64,000 bases of DNA, taken from Betaproteobacteria bacterium (GTDB lineage: Bacteria > Pseudomonadota > Gammaproteobacteria > Burkholderiales > Burkholderiaceae_C). The notes beneath the pieces are model-generated. The model had not been told where the DNA came from. It worked only from the letters and a program-made list of their open reading frames with translations, and did not search any database. The DNA is taken from NCBI GenBank assembly GCA_016716535.1, contig JADJWD010000007.1, positions 1,054,001 to 1,118,000 on the forward strand. Direction: 5' to 3'. Each line of letters starts with the position of its first letter. Positions within the stretch are counted from its first letter, which is position 1. This document shows positions 16,302 to 25,939 of this stretch, piece after piece. The translations under genes were made by a program, and so were the position numbers.

Positions 16302-19300
16302 ATGCTGAGCCCTGCTGCCCGCCTGAAGGCATCGATCGTCTGCGCGGCGTTCGCCGCGGGGACTGCGTGTGCCGCGCTCATCGGCTTCGCCACGCCGGCC
16401 GCGGCGCAGGCCCAACCCGCGGCCCCGCCGGGCAACGAACCCGCACTGCGCCCGCTGCTCGCCGTCGAGACCGGCGGCCACGCAGCGCCGGTGCGGCGCA
16501 TCGATGTGTCGGCCGCGCGCGGCCTCGTCGTCACCGCCTCCGACGACCGCACGGCGCGCGTGTGGGACCTCGCCAGCGGCGCGCTGCGCCAGACTCTGCG
16601 CCCGTTCGCCTTCGGCGCCGAGGGCGGGCGGCTGTACGGCGTGGCGATCCACCCGCGCGAGCCGCTGGTGGCGGTGGCCGGCTCGACCGGCGGCGCGTTG
16701 CCGGGAGGCTCCGGCGGAGCGCACCCGCACCTCGTCTACCTCTTCGACCTCGAATCGGGCGCGCTGCGCTCGACGATCGACGCGCGCGCCGGCGATGTCC
16801 GCAAGCTCGCCTGGTCGGCCGACGGCGAGGTGCTGTTCGCCGGCTTCAACGGCACGCACGGCGTGCGGGCGTTTGCGCGCGACGGCCGCGAGCTGCTCGA
16901 CGACCGCACCGGCGGCCCGGTGTTCGCGCTCGCCACGCACGTGAGCGGCACGGCCGCCGCGGCGGCGCTCGACGGCACGCTGCGTCTCTATCGCCGCACG
17001 GCCGCTGGCGCCGTCGAGCGCACCGCGAGCGTGTCGCTTGGCAACCGCCGGCCGGCGAGCCTCGCCTTCAGCCCGGACGGCCGGCAACTCGCGGTGGCTT
17101 TCGCGACGCGCGGCGAGGGGCCGGAGATCTTCGACGCGGCGACGCTGCAGCCGCTCGCCCGCCTGCCGGCGCCCGAGTCGTACGCCGGCGACTGGCGCAC
17201 GCTCGCCTGGTCGGCCGACGGCCGCACGCTGGCGCTGGCCGGCACCGCGCACACGCGCGAGGTGCGCTTCCACGTGCTGGCCATCGACGCCGGCACGCGC
17301 CAGGTGCGCGAGCGCTTCGACGTGGCCGGCGACAGCATCAACGACCTCGCCGCGTTGCCCGGCGGCGGCTTCGCCTGGGCGGGGTTCGACGGCTCGTGGG
17401 GCACGCTCGGTGCACCCGGCCAGCGCGAGCCGCGCCGCAGTGGCGCCCCAGTGGCCGCGGTGCGCGGCGACGCGCCGTTCGACCTGGAACTGGCCGCCGA
17501 CGGCCTGGCCGTGCGCTGGGGCCAACGCGGGCCGGGGCGCGCTCTGGCGTTTGCGTTCGACCGCCGCCGGCTCGTCACTGGCGGCGCGCTTGCCGGCGTG
17601 ACGCTGCGCCCGCCCGCGGCGCGCGGCGGCAGCATCGACCCGGGCAACACCTGGCAGCGCGACGGCCGCGCGCCGGCCATCGGCGGCCGGGCGCTCGCGC
17701 TGGCGCAGGACGAACGCCTGCGCGCGCTGGCCGTCTTCGGCGCGCGGCCGGCCGCCGCGGTGCTGGGCACCAACCGCGCGCTTTACCGCGTCGACGAAGC
17801 TGGCCAGCCGGCTTGGCGCGCCGCCGTCGACACCGAGGTGCGCGCCGTCAATACCAGCGCCGACGGCCGGCTGCTCGTCGCCGCGATGGCCGACGGCACG
17901 CTGCGCTGGCACCGCGCGGCCGACGGCGCGCTGCTGCTGTCGCTGTTGGCGCTCGAAGACGGGCGCTGGGTCGCGTGGACGCCGAGCGGATTCTTCGACG
18001 CCAGCGCCGGCGCCGACCGCGTTGTCGGCTGGGCGCTGGCGCGCGGGCCGGCACAGGCGATGGATTTCTACTCGCTGGCGCGATTCCGCGACCAGTTCAA
18101 CCGTCCCGACGTCATCGACGCCGTGCTCGCCACCGGCGACGAGAAGACGGCGCTGGCGCAGGTCGCCGCGCGTGCCGAGGCCGAGCACACCGCGCTGCAG
18201 CAAGAAGCCGCGCGCCAGGCCGAGGCGGCGCGCCAGGCCGAGCGGGATGCGGCCGCGCGCGCCGAGCGCGCACGCCTCGCCGCGCAGCAGGAAGCCGAGC
18301 GCCGCGCCAGCGCCGAGCGCGCGGCGCGCGAAGCGGCCGCGGCGGCCGAGCTGGCCCGTCAGGCCGAGGCGGCGCGTCAGACCGCCATCGCCCAGGCGCG
18401 CGCGCAGGCCGAGCGCGAAGCCGCCGCGCAGGCCGCCGCCCGCGCCGAGGCCGAAGCCCGCGCCGCCGCCGAGCGCCAGCGGCAGCAGCAGGAAGCCGCC
18501 CTCGCCGCCGAGCGTGAACGCCAGCGGCTCGATGCCGAGCGCCAGGCCGCCGAGCGCGAGGCGCGCGAGCGCGAGCGGCTCGCGCAGGAAGCCGCGCGCG
18601 AGGCCGAGGAGCGCCAGCGCGCCGAAGCAGCCCGCCGCGCGCTGGCCGAACTGCGCGCCGCCGAGTTCCCGCCGGCGGTGCAAGGCGTCGGCGAGCCGCG
18701 CCTGAAGGCGAGCGGCAACCTCGTCACGCTGCCGTTTGCGCTGCACTCGCACGCGGTGGCCGGCGAAGTGGATCTCGCGGTCAAGGTCGCCGGCCGGCCG
18801 GCGCTGCCACGCGAGGTGGTGCTGCCGAAGTCGTTCGACGGCCGCGTGCAGGGCTTCGCGCGCGTCGAGCTGCCGGTGGCCGACGGCCAGAACCCGCTGA
18901 CGGTGGAGATCATCGCCAGCAACCGCTACGGGCACTCGGAGCCGCTGGCCTTCATCATCGAGCGCGAGCTGCCGCCGCCGCCGCCGGGCGGCTGGCCGGG
19001 CGATCTGTACGTGCTGGCCGTCGGCGTGGCCGAGTACGCGCGGCCGGAGTACCGCCTGGGCCTCGCGGCCAAGGACGCGGCCGACTTCGGCGCGGCGATG
19101 AAACGCCAGGAAGGCCGCCAGTACCGGCGCGTCATCGTCAAGACGCTGACCAACGCCGAGGCGACGAAAGCCGCCGTGCTGCGCGAGTTCGACTGGCTGC
19201 GCACGAGCGTCACGCCGGGCGACACGGCGATGCTGTTCATCGCCGGGCACGGCGTCAACGACGCGCAGGGCCAGTACTTCTTCATGCCGCACGACGCGCA

Positions 19301-19736
19301 GCACGAGCGGCTCGTGTCCACCGGCGTGCCGCAGGCGGCGATCGTCTCGACGCTGGCGCAGATCCGCGGCCGCACGCTGATGTTCATCGACACCTGCTTC
19401 GCCGGCAACGCGCTCGGTGCACTGCACAAGGCGCCGAAGAAGACCGAGCGGCTGATCAACGACCTCTCGGCCAGCGAGAACGGCGTCGTCGTCTTCGCCT
19501 CGAGCACCGGGCAGGAGGAGTCGCTCGAGAAGGATTCGTGGGGCAACGGCGCCTTCACCAAGGCGCTGCTCGAGGGCTTGTCCGGCCGCGCCGACTTCAT
19601 GCGCGCCGGGCGCGTCACCTACGCGGCGCTGAACCTCTACGTCTCCGAAGCGGTGGCGCAGCTCACCGAAGGCAAGCAGCGGCCGGTGTTCATCTCGCCG
19701 CGCGGCGTGCCGGACTTCGCCCTCGCCCGCCTGTGA
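16302..19736 (+). CDS. Exported WD40-coiled-coil-caspase-like protein
   Basis: An 1144-residue multidomain protein. Residues 1-35 are a signal peptide ending in AAAQAQ. Residues about 40-600 contain WD40-type repeats (ASDDRTARVWDLASG, LAFSPDGRQLAVAF, LAWSADGRTLALAG). Residues about 616-786 are an almost uninterrupted Ala/Glu/Arg coiled coil. A beta-rich linker (787-886) precedes a caspase-like peptidase C14 domain (about 900-1143) with the His983 (IAGHGVND) and Cys1032 (IDTCFAG) dyad intact. Caspase-WD40 fusions exist in cyanobacteria and proteobacteria, but most lack signal peptides. Substrate specificity is unknown; an acidic S1 preference cannot be read from the sequence. Confidence 0.85.
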   Translation: MLSPAARLKASIVCAAFAAGTACAALIGFATPAAAQAQPAAPPGNEPALRPLLAVETGGHAAPVRRIDVSAARGLVVTASDDRTARVWDLASGALRQTLRPFAFGAEGGRLYGVAIHPREPLVAVAGSTGGALPGGSGGAHPHLVYLFDLESGALRSTIDARAGDVRKLAWSADGEVLFAGFNGTHGVRAFARDGRELLDDRTGGPVFALATHVSGTAAAAALDGTLRLYRRTAAGAVERTASVSLGNRRPASLAFSPDGRQLAVAFATRGEGPEIFDAATLQPLARLPAPESYAGDWRTLAWSADGRTLALAGTAHTREVRFHVLAIDAGTRQVRERFDVAGDSINDLAALPGGGFAWAGFDGSWGTLGAPGQREPRRSGAPVAAVRGDAPFDLELAADGLAVRWGQRGPGRALAFAFDRRRLVTGGALAGVTLRPPAARGGSIDPGNTWQRDGRAPAIGGRALALAQDERLRALAVFGARPAAAVLGTNRALYRVDEAGQPAWRAAVDTEVRAVNTSADGRLLVAAMADGTLRWHRAADGALLLSLLALEDGRWVAWTPSGFFDASAGADRVVGWALARGPAQAMDFYSLARFRDQFNRPDVIDAVLATGDEKTALAQVAARAEAEHTALQQEAARQAEAARQAERDAAARAERARLAAQQEAERRASAERAAREAAAAAELARQAEAARQTAIAQARAQAEREAAAQAAARAEAEARAAAERQRQQQEAALAAERERQRLDAERQAAEREARERERLAQEAAREAEERQRAEAARRALAELRAAEFPPAVQGVGEPRLKASGNLVTLPFALHSHAVAGEVDLAVKVAGRPALPREVVLPKSFDGRVQGFARVELPVADGQNPLTVEIIASNRYGHSEPLAFIIERELPPPPPGGWPGDLYVLAVGVAEYARPEYRLGLAAKDAADFGAAMKRQEGRQYRRVIVKTLTNAEATKAAVLREFDWLRTSVTPGDTAMLFIAGHGVNDAQGQYFFMPHDAQHERLVSTGVPQAAIVSTLAQIRGRTLMFIDTCFAGNALGALHKAPKKTERLINDLSASENGVVVFASSTGQEESLEKDSWGNGAFTKALLEGLSGRADFMRAGRVTYAALNLYVSEAVAQLTEGKQRPVFISPRGVPDFALARL

Positions 19737-19941
19737 TCGTCCCTCGCCGAGACGACGCTTCGGCGCCTGGCGCAGCGCGACCACCATTGCAGGGGAGACA
19801 CCGGCACCGGCATCTCGCATAAGCTGCATCACCCCGACGGTTCCACTGACTGTTGGCGCTGGCCCCAAGCCGGCGCCGAACAAAAACCGGGCGCGGCAGC
19901 CTTCCCCGGGCTGCGCGACCCGCAGCACTAGGAGACAAGCC
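19737..19941 (+). promoter_or_regulatory. Structured leader before the multihaem RCC1 lipoprotein gene
   Basis: The 205-bp gap contains two GC-rich hairpins, one around 19852-19880 (GGCGC / GCGCC core) and one around 19890-19916 (CGCGGCAGCC / GGGCTGCGCG), then an AGGAG ribosome site just ahead of the GTG start. No known riboswitch consensus was recognised. Confidence 0.35.
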
Positions 19942-22900
19942 GTGAAGGTCCGCGCATTCGCCGGCGCATTCGCCCGCGCATCTGCTCTTGCGCCCGTTGC
20001 CGTGCTCGCGGCGCTCGCCACGCTCACGCTCGGCAGTTGCGGCGGCGGTGGTGAAGGCGACGGCACGACGCCACTGCCATCGGACCTGGGGGTCTTCACC
20101 GGCTTCACCGACAGCGGCAATCTGAACTGGGAAAGCACCGGCGGCGACGGCACGGGCGGCGTCGGCGACGGCGGCGCCAGCGGCGACGGTGGGGTCGGCG
20201 CCGGCGGCGACTTCGGCCAGTTCAAGGGCGCCAACGTCTGCGTCTTCCTCGACGACGGCACGCAGCTGGGCTGCGCGCTGACCGACGACGTGAAGGGCAT
20301 GGTGACGATCAAGCCCGGGCGCAATTACCGCGGCGGCCTGCGCATCGAGCTGTCGGGCACGCCGACGGCCACTTACTACGAGGAAGGGCGCAACACGTTC
20401 GTGCCGTTCCCCGCCGACCGCAAGATCCGCGTCTGGGTGCCGAGCATCCAGCGCAACATCGGCATCACGCCGTTCACCGAAGCGGCCTACCGGCTGCTGA
20501 CCGAAGGCAGCGCCGCCGAGAGCGCCGGCGCCAACCCGACGAAGGACCAGATCCGCGCCGCCAACGAGCGCGTGCGCCAGTCGCTGAACGAGCACTTCCC
20601 GAGTGCGCTGCACGTCGACGACATCGCGCGGCTGCCGTTCATCAAGAGCCCGGGCCTGCCGGCCGGCTCGATGAGCACCGACGCGCGCGGCCGCTATGGC
20701 CTCGTCAATGGCGCCTTCTCCAAGCAGGCGTCGTTCCACAACAGCGACTCGGCGACGCCGACACTGGACGCCGTGCGCCAGCTCGCCGACGACCTGCTCG
20801 ACGGCCGCATCGACGGCCGCAACGGCGCCGCGATGGCCGGCGAGGCCGCCGCGCGCACCTACGACCCGAACACCTTCACCGGCGAGCTGAGCTCGGCGCT
20901 GGCCGAGCAGGCGGCGCGCTTCGGCGCGCAGGAAGCGCTCGACGCACTGCCCAAGGTGCTGAACTACGGCAACGTGCGCTACGAGGGTTACCTCTTCGAC
21001 GGCTCGATCAGCAAGGACGGCGCCGCGCACAGCACGGTGGCCGGCTGGGTGGCCGCGAACACGAAGAACTTCACCGTAGGCCAGCAGTTCAACCGCCTGA
21101 GCGGGCGCGCGCTGGCGCTCTTTGCCAACGCGGGCCACGGCGGCGGCTTCTACAAGGCCGACGCGAACGGCCCGCGGCACAAGGTCTTCGCCATCGGCGA
21201 CAACGTCAACGGCGAGCTCGGCCTGGGCCATCGCAACACGACGAACGCGCAGGCCATCGAGGTCTCGCTGCCCGGCTCGCCTTCGCACATCGCCGGCGGC
21301 TTTGCGCACACCGTGGCGCGCATGGCCGACGGCTCGGTCTGGGCCTGGGGCAACAACGGCTACGGCCAGCTCGGCCAGAACGACGCCACGCTCGCCGGCT
21401 CGCTGACGCCAGTGCGCGTGCCCCTGCCGGTGCCGGCGCTGGCGGTGGCGGCGTCGAACGTCACCTCCTACGCGCTCGGCGCCGACGGCAAGGTCTACGC
21501 TTGGGGCGGCAACGGCGGCTACGGCATGCTGGGCAACGGCTCGGCCGACGGCGTGGCGCACTCGCCGATCGAGATCGCCGGCCTGGCCGACATCGTGCAG
21601 ATCTCGGCGCGCGACAACGACGTCGTCGTCGCGCGGCGCGACCATACCGTGTGGCACTGGGGCAGCCATCCGGCGCCGGAAGGTGCGTTCGTGCCCGGCG
21701 ACCCGGCCGCGCCCTACGTCGGCGGCACGCGCACGCCGGCGCAGATCGGTGGCCTGCCGGCCGGTGTCGCGGTGCGCAAGATCCTCACCGAGCAGGGCCT
21801 GTTCGCGGTGCTGCTGGCGAACGGCCACGTTTACACCTGGGGCGTGCACTTCGACATCACGGCCGGCCAGGTGCTGCGCGGGCCGACGCAGATGGCGGCC
21901 ACGCGCATGCTCGGCCTGCCGCCGATCCGCGACATGATGCCCGGCGGCTTCCAGGGCTACGGCACGCGCGCCTTCGACCGCCTCACCGGCATGGGCGTCG
22001 ACTACAGCGGCGGCATGTGGAAGATCCGCGGCCGCGTCGGCGAGGTGTTCGACCCGGACACCGACGCCTCGCGCGCCGCGCAGCGCCGGCCGCAGGGCCA
22101 GGGCCCGCGTGTCGACTGCGAGGCCTGCCACACCTTCCTCGACCAGCCGCTGGCCCAGCTGCGCGCCGCGTCGACGCAGCCGACGACCGGCGCCGAGTGC
22201 ATCCCGCCCAGCTCGGCGCACGACGGCCTGACGGCTTCGCTGATCCACGCCGAGACCGACTGCGTGATGTGCCACAACCCGTCGCGCCTGAACCACCCGG
22301 TGACGACGCCCAGCGGCAACCTGCCGTTCGCCGGCAGCGGCGGCTGGCCGAGCTGCGTGAAGCCGGCCGCGCTGCCCAACCGCACCGCACCGCCGGCGCC
22401 GCCGCTCGTCTCCAACTCGTGCGAGGTGCCGCCCAACCACGTCTTCACGCCGCCGGGCACGGTGTGCGCGAGCTGCCACAACAGCGTGCTGGCGCGGCCG
22501 CTGCGCGACCTGCCCGCGGCCTGCGCGCAGCCGCAAAGCAGCGAGCTGCCGACGATCGCGACGCAGGCGACGATCAGCGGCGCGTTCAACGATGCCGGCA
22601 CCGCCATCGGCGCGGGTGCGACGACGGCCGACCGCACGCCCGAGCTGCGCGGCACGCTGAGCGCCGCGCTCGTTGCCGGGCAGGTGGTGCAGGTGCAACG
22701 CAACGGCGCGGCGATCGGCAACGCCACGGTGACGGGCACGGCCTTCACGTTCGTCGACGGCGGGGCGCCGGAGGGGGCGGTCTCCTACCGGCTGCGCGTG
22801 GTGGCGGGCACCGCGTTCGCCGCCTTCGGCAACACCGTGTCGTTCGTCGTCGACTCGACGCCGCCGGCCGCGCTGGCCACGATCACCGGCTTCACCGACG

Positions 22901-24342
22901 ACGTGCTGGGGCGCATCAACGCGGGCACCAGCTCAGGCGACAGGACGCCGACGGTCAACGGCACGCTCAATGCCGCGCTGGCCAGCGGTGAGTCGGTGCA
23001 GGTGCTGCGCGCGGGCACGCCGGTGGGCCTGGCCACGGTCAGCGGCACCGTCTGGAGCTACACGGAGCCGGCCGCGCTGGCCGGCGGCACGTACAGCTGG
23101 CAGGCGCGCACGATCGACGCCATCGGCAACACGACCGCCGCCGGCGCAACCGCGTCGCTGACGATCGTGGTGCTGCCGGTGGCCGCGCTGACGCAGATCG
23201 TCAATGACGCCAACACCGTGATCCCGGCCGGCGGCGTGACGAGCGACACCACGCCGACGATCCGCGGCACGGTGAGCGCCGCGCTGGCCGGCGGCCAGGT
23301 GGTGCGGGTGCTGCGCGACGGCGCGTCGATCGGCACCGCGGTAGTGACCGGCACGACGTGGAGCCTCACCGACCCGGGCGCCGCGAGCGGCGAGCATTCA
23401 TATGCCGCGCGGGTCGAGGCGGGCACGGCGATCAGCGCCACGTCGGCGCCGTACGCGATCGTCATCACCGACATGCCGACGACGATGATCACGTCGATCA
23501 ACGGCCTGGCGAACGGCGCGGCGACGAACGACACCTCGCCGACCGTCAACATCACGCTCAACGTCAACCTGCCGGCCGGCTACGTGGTGCGGGTCCTCCG
23601 CAACGGGAGTTCGGTGACGACGCTGGCGAGTTGCAGCAACACGTGTTCGTTCACCGATTCGCTCAGTGCCACGGCGGGCACGACCTACACGTACACGGCG
23701 CGCACCGAATTCGGTGCCACGGCCGTCGGGTTGACCAGCAACGCGCGCTCGATCGTGCTCGACACGGTCGACCCGCCGGCGCCGACGATGAGCGGCATCG
23801 CCGACAACAAGCCGTACCAGAACCTGACGACCGCGGACTCGCCGGTGACGTTCACGACGAGTTCGGCCGGCAGCCCGATCGCCGACGCGACGCCGCGCAT
23901 CGTGGCCACGCATGGGGGCCTCAGTGGCGACACGATCCAGCTTCAGCGTTCGACGAACGGCATCACATGGTCGAACGTCGGCACGAGCAGTTCGACGGCG
24001 ACGACGGCCGTCTACAACGAGACGTCACCGGCGCTGAACGTGCCGGCGGCGGGCACGCCGGCGGTGCTGGACCAGGTCCGCTACTACCGCGCCACCCGCA
24101 CCGACGCCGCGGGCAACTCGACGACGAGCGCCACCTACACCGTGACGCACGGCTACCTGCCCTGCAACGTGACCCGGGCGCGGGCGCGCGCCGGACAGAA
24201 CCACGGCAGCTACTCGACGGCGGCGGGCTTCACGGTGCCGATCGAGACGTGCGCCGGCTGCCATACGACCAATGGCGGCACGCACGTAGCGGCGCCGGGG
24301 ATCGGGGACGCCTACACCGACCGCTACTGGTGCGTGCGCTGA
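19942..24342 (+). CDS. Lipoprotein with RCC1 repeats, four CXXCH haem motifs and Ig-like repeats
   Basis: A 1466-residue exported protein starting at GTG behind an AGGAG site. It has a lipoprotein signal peptide with lipobox LGSC near residue 34 and a Gly/Asp-rich linker to about residue 90. RCC1-type propeller repeats span about 412-690 (GDNVNGELGLGH, WAWGNNGYGQLGQND). Three haem-binding motifs follow: CEACH 726-730, CVMCH 774-778, CASCH 842-846. Four bacterial Ig-like repeats (about 870-1280, each with a TPTxxGTLxAAL element) come next, and a fourth motif CAGCH is at 1437-1441. It looks like a surface or periplasmic multihaem c-type cytochrome needing the adjacent Ccm system. I know no named family with this architecture. 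Confidence 0.8.
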   Translation: MKVRAFAGAFARASALAPVAVLAALATLTLGSCGGGGEGDGTTPLPSDLGVFTGFTDSGNLNWESTGGDGTGGVGDGGASGDGGVGAGGDFGQFKGANVCVFLDDGTQLGCALTDDVKGMVTIKPGRNYRGGLRIELSGTPTATYYEEGRNTFVPFPADRKIRVWVPSIQRNIGITPFTEAAYRLLTEGSAAESAGANPTKDQIRAANERVRQSLNEHFPSALHVDDIARLPFIKSPGLPAGSMSTDARGRYGLVNGAFSKQASFHNSDSATPTLDAVRQLADDLLDGRIDGRNGAAMAGEAAARTYDPNTFTGELSSALAEQAARFGAQEALDALPKVLNYGNVRYEGYLFDGSISKDGAAHSTVAGWVAANTKNFTVGQQFNRLSGRALALFANAGHGGGFYKADANGPRHKVFAIGDNVNGELGLGHRNTTNAQAIEVSLPGSPSHIAGGFAHTVARMADGSVWAWGNNGYGQLGQNDATLAGSLTPVRVPLPVPALAVAASNVTSYALGADGKVYAWGGNGGYGMLGNGSADGVAHSPIEIAGLADIVQISARDNDVVVARRDHTVWHWGSHPAPEGAFVPGDPAAPYVGGTRTPAQIGGLPAGVAVRKILTEQGLFAVLLANGHVYTWGVHFDITAGQVLRGPTQMAATRMLGLPPIRDMMPGGFQGYGTRAFDRLTGMGVDYSGGMWKIRGRVGEVFDPDTDASRAAQRRPQGQGPRVDCEACHTFLDQPLAQLRAASTQPTTGAECIPPSSAHDGLTASLIHAETDCVMCHNPSRLNHPVTTPSGNLPFAGSGGWPSCVKPAALPNRTAPPAPPLVSNSCEVPPNHVFTPPGTVCASCHNSVLARPLRDLPAACAQPQSSELPTIATQATISGAFNDAGTAIGAGATTADRTPELRGTLSAALVAGQVVQVQRNGAAIGNATVTGTAFTFVDGGAPEGAVSYRLRVVAGTAFAAFGNTVSFVVDSTPPAALATITGFTDDVLGRINAGTSSGDRTPTVNGTLNAALASGESVQVLRAGTPVGLATVSGTVWSYTEPAALAGGTYSWQARTIDAIGNTTAAGATASLTIVVLPVAALTQIVNDANTVIPAGGVTSDTTPTIRGTVSAALAGGQVVRVLRDGASIGTAVVTGTTWSLTDPGAASGEHSYAARVEAGTAISATSAPYAIVITDMPTTMITSINGLANGAATNDTSPTVNITLNVNLPAGYVVRVLRNGSSVTTLASCSNTCSFTDSLSATAGTTYTYTARTEFGATAVGLTSNARSIVLDTVDPPAPTMSGIADNKPYQNLTTADSPVTFTTSSAGSPIADATPRIVATHGGLSGDTIQLQRSTNGITWSNVGTSSSTATTAVYNETSPALNVPAAGTPAVLDQVRYYRATRTDAAGNSTTSATYTVTHGYLPCNVTRARARAGQNHGSYSTAAGFTVPIETCAGCHTTNGGTHVAAPGIGDAYTDRYWCVR

Positions 24343-24388
24343 AGCGGCGGCGCGGCGGCGACGCCACTGACGCCGGGGGCGGGGCTTG

Positions 24389-25939
24389 TCAGTCCCCGTT
24401 CGCCGGCGCCGGCACGCTCCAGCGCTTGCTCACGTCGCCGCGGGCATCGACGCTTTCGAGCTGCACGCCGAAGCCCCATAGGCGCGCCACGTGTCGCAGC
24501 ACTTCCTGCGCCGTGTCGTCGAGCGGCCGGCCGTTGTGCTGGAAGTGGCGCAGCGTCAGGCTGCGGTCGCCGCGCAGGTTGACGTTCCAGACCTGGATGT
24601 TCGGCTCGCGCGAGCCGAGGTCGTACTGGCGCGACAGCGATTCACGCACCCGCTTGTAGCCGGCGTCGTCGTGGATCGCGCTCACCTCGAGTTCGGCCTC
24701 GGACTCGTCGTCGGTGATCGCAAACAGGCGCAGCTCGCGCATCAGCTTGGGGCTCAGGTACTGGCCGATGAAGCTCTCGTCCTTGAAGTTGCGCATCGCG
24801 TGGTCCAGCGCCGGCAGCCACGGCGTGCCGGCGAGGTCGGGGAACCACTGGCGGTCTTCGTCGGTCGGCGCGCGGCAGATGCGCTCGATGTCGGTGTACA
24901 TCGCGAAGCCGAGCGCATAAGGGTTCAGTCCGCTGTAGGCGCGGTGCCCCACCGGCGGCTGGTAGATGACGTTGGTGTGGCTCTTCAGCCACTCGATCAT
25001 CACGCCGTCGGTGAGCCAGCCCTCGTCGTACATCGTGTTCAGCAGCCGGTGGTGCCAGAAGGTCGCCCAGCCTTCGTTCATCACCTGCGTCTGGCGCTGC
25101 GGGTAGAAGTACTGGCTGACCTTGCGCACGATGCGCACGACCTCGCGTTGCCAGGGCTCCAGCAGCGGCGCGTTCTTCTCGATGAAGTACAGCAGGTTCT
25201 CCTGCGGCTCGTCGGGGAAGCGCTTGGCCTGCGTCGCGGCGCCGTCCTTCTCGGCCTTCTTGGGCAGCGTGCGCCACAGGTCGTTGACCTGCTGCTGCGC
25301 GTAGGCCTCGCGGTCCTTGCGGTCGGCCAGCTCCTGCGCCAGGCTCTTGCGGCTGGGCCGGCGGTAGCGGTCGACGCCGTGGTTGGCCAGCGCGTGGCAG
25401 CTGTCGAGGAAGGTCTCGACCTCGTCGAGGCCGTACTTCTCTTCGCACTTGGCGATGTAGTCCTTCGCGTAGACCAGGTAGTCGATGATCGACGACGCAT
25501 CGGTCCACATGCGGAACAGGTAGTTGCCCTTGAAGAAGCTGTTGTGGCCGTAGGCGGCGTGCGCGATGACGAGCGCCTGCATCGCCATCGTGTTCTCCTC
25601 CATCAGGTAGCTGATGCAGGGGTTGCTGTTGATGACGATCTCGTAGGCCAGGCCCATGTGGCCGCGCTTGTAGTTCTTCTCGGTGGCGATGAACTCCTTG
25701 CCGTAGCTCCAGTGGCGGTAGTTCACCGGCATGCCCACGCTCGCGTAGGCGTCCATCATCTGCTCGGCGGTGATGACCTCGAGCTGGTTCGGGTAGGTGT
25801 CGAGGTTGAAGCGCTCGGCCGTCAGGCGGATGACGCGGTGGTACTCCTCGATCAGCTCGAAGCTCCAGTCGCTGGGCGCGGGCAGCGGCGCAGCCGGCCG
25901 CTCGGCAGGCTCCTTCGGGCCTTCGACCAACCGCTTCAT
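24389..25939 (-). CDS. SpoVR family protein (YcgB-like)
   Basis: A 516-residue SpoVR-family protein with the conserved opening segment (DWSFELIEEYHRVI), PNQLEVITAEQMMDAYASVGMP and the histidine-containing AAYGHNSFFKGNYLF region. SpoVR was named from a Bacillus spore cortex mutant; in proteobacteria it is linked genetically with YeaG (PrkA) and YeaH in starvation and stress adaptation. Its biochemical role is unknown. The start is fixed by a 4-nt ATGA overlap with yeaH. The wider open frame upstream is a shadow of yeaH. Confidence 0.93.
   Translation of the reverse strand: MKRLVEGPKEPAERPAAPLPAPSDWSFELIEEYHRVIRLTAERFNLDTYPNQLEVITAEQMMDAYASVGMPVNYRHWSYGKEFIATEKNYKRGHMGLAYEIVINSNPCISYLMEENTMAMQALVIAHAAYGHNSFFKGNYLFRMWTDASSIIDYLVYAKDYIAKCEEKYGLDEVETFLDSCHALANHGVDRYRRPSRKSLAQELADRKDREAYAQQQVNDLWRTLPKKAEKDGAATQAKRFPDEPQENLLYFIEKNAPLLEPWQREVVRIVRKVSQYFYPQRQTQVMNEGWATFWHHRLLNTMYDEGWLTDGVMIEWLKSHTNVIYQPPVGHRAYSGLNPYALGFAMYTDIERICRAPTDEDRQWFPDLAGTPWLPALDHAMRNFKDESFIGQYLSPKLMRELRLFAITDDESEAELEVSAIHDDAGYKRVRESLSRQYDLGSREPNIQVWNVNLRGDRSLTLRHFQHNGRPLDDTAQEVLRHVARLWGFGVQLESVDARGDVSKRWSVPAPANGD

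Noticed and set aside
16287..20324. Minus-strand open frame of about 1345 codons opposite the caspase-like gene
   Set aside because: Antisense shadow caused by low stop-codon density at high GC; no recognisable domain.
19690..22698. Minus-strand open frame of about 1000 codons opposite the multihaem lipoprotein gene
   Set aside because: Antisense shadow; the plus strand has a signal peptide, repeats and haem motifs.
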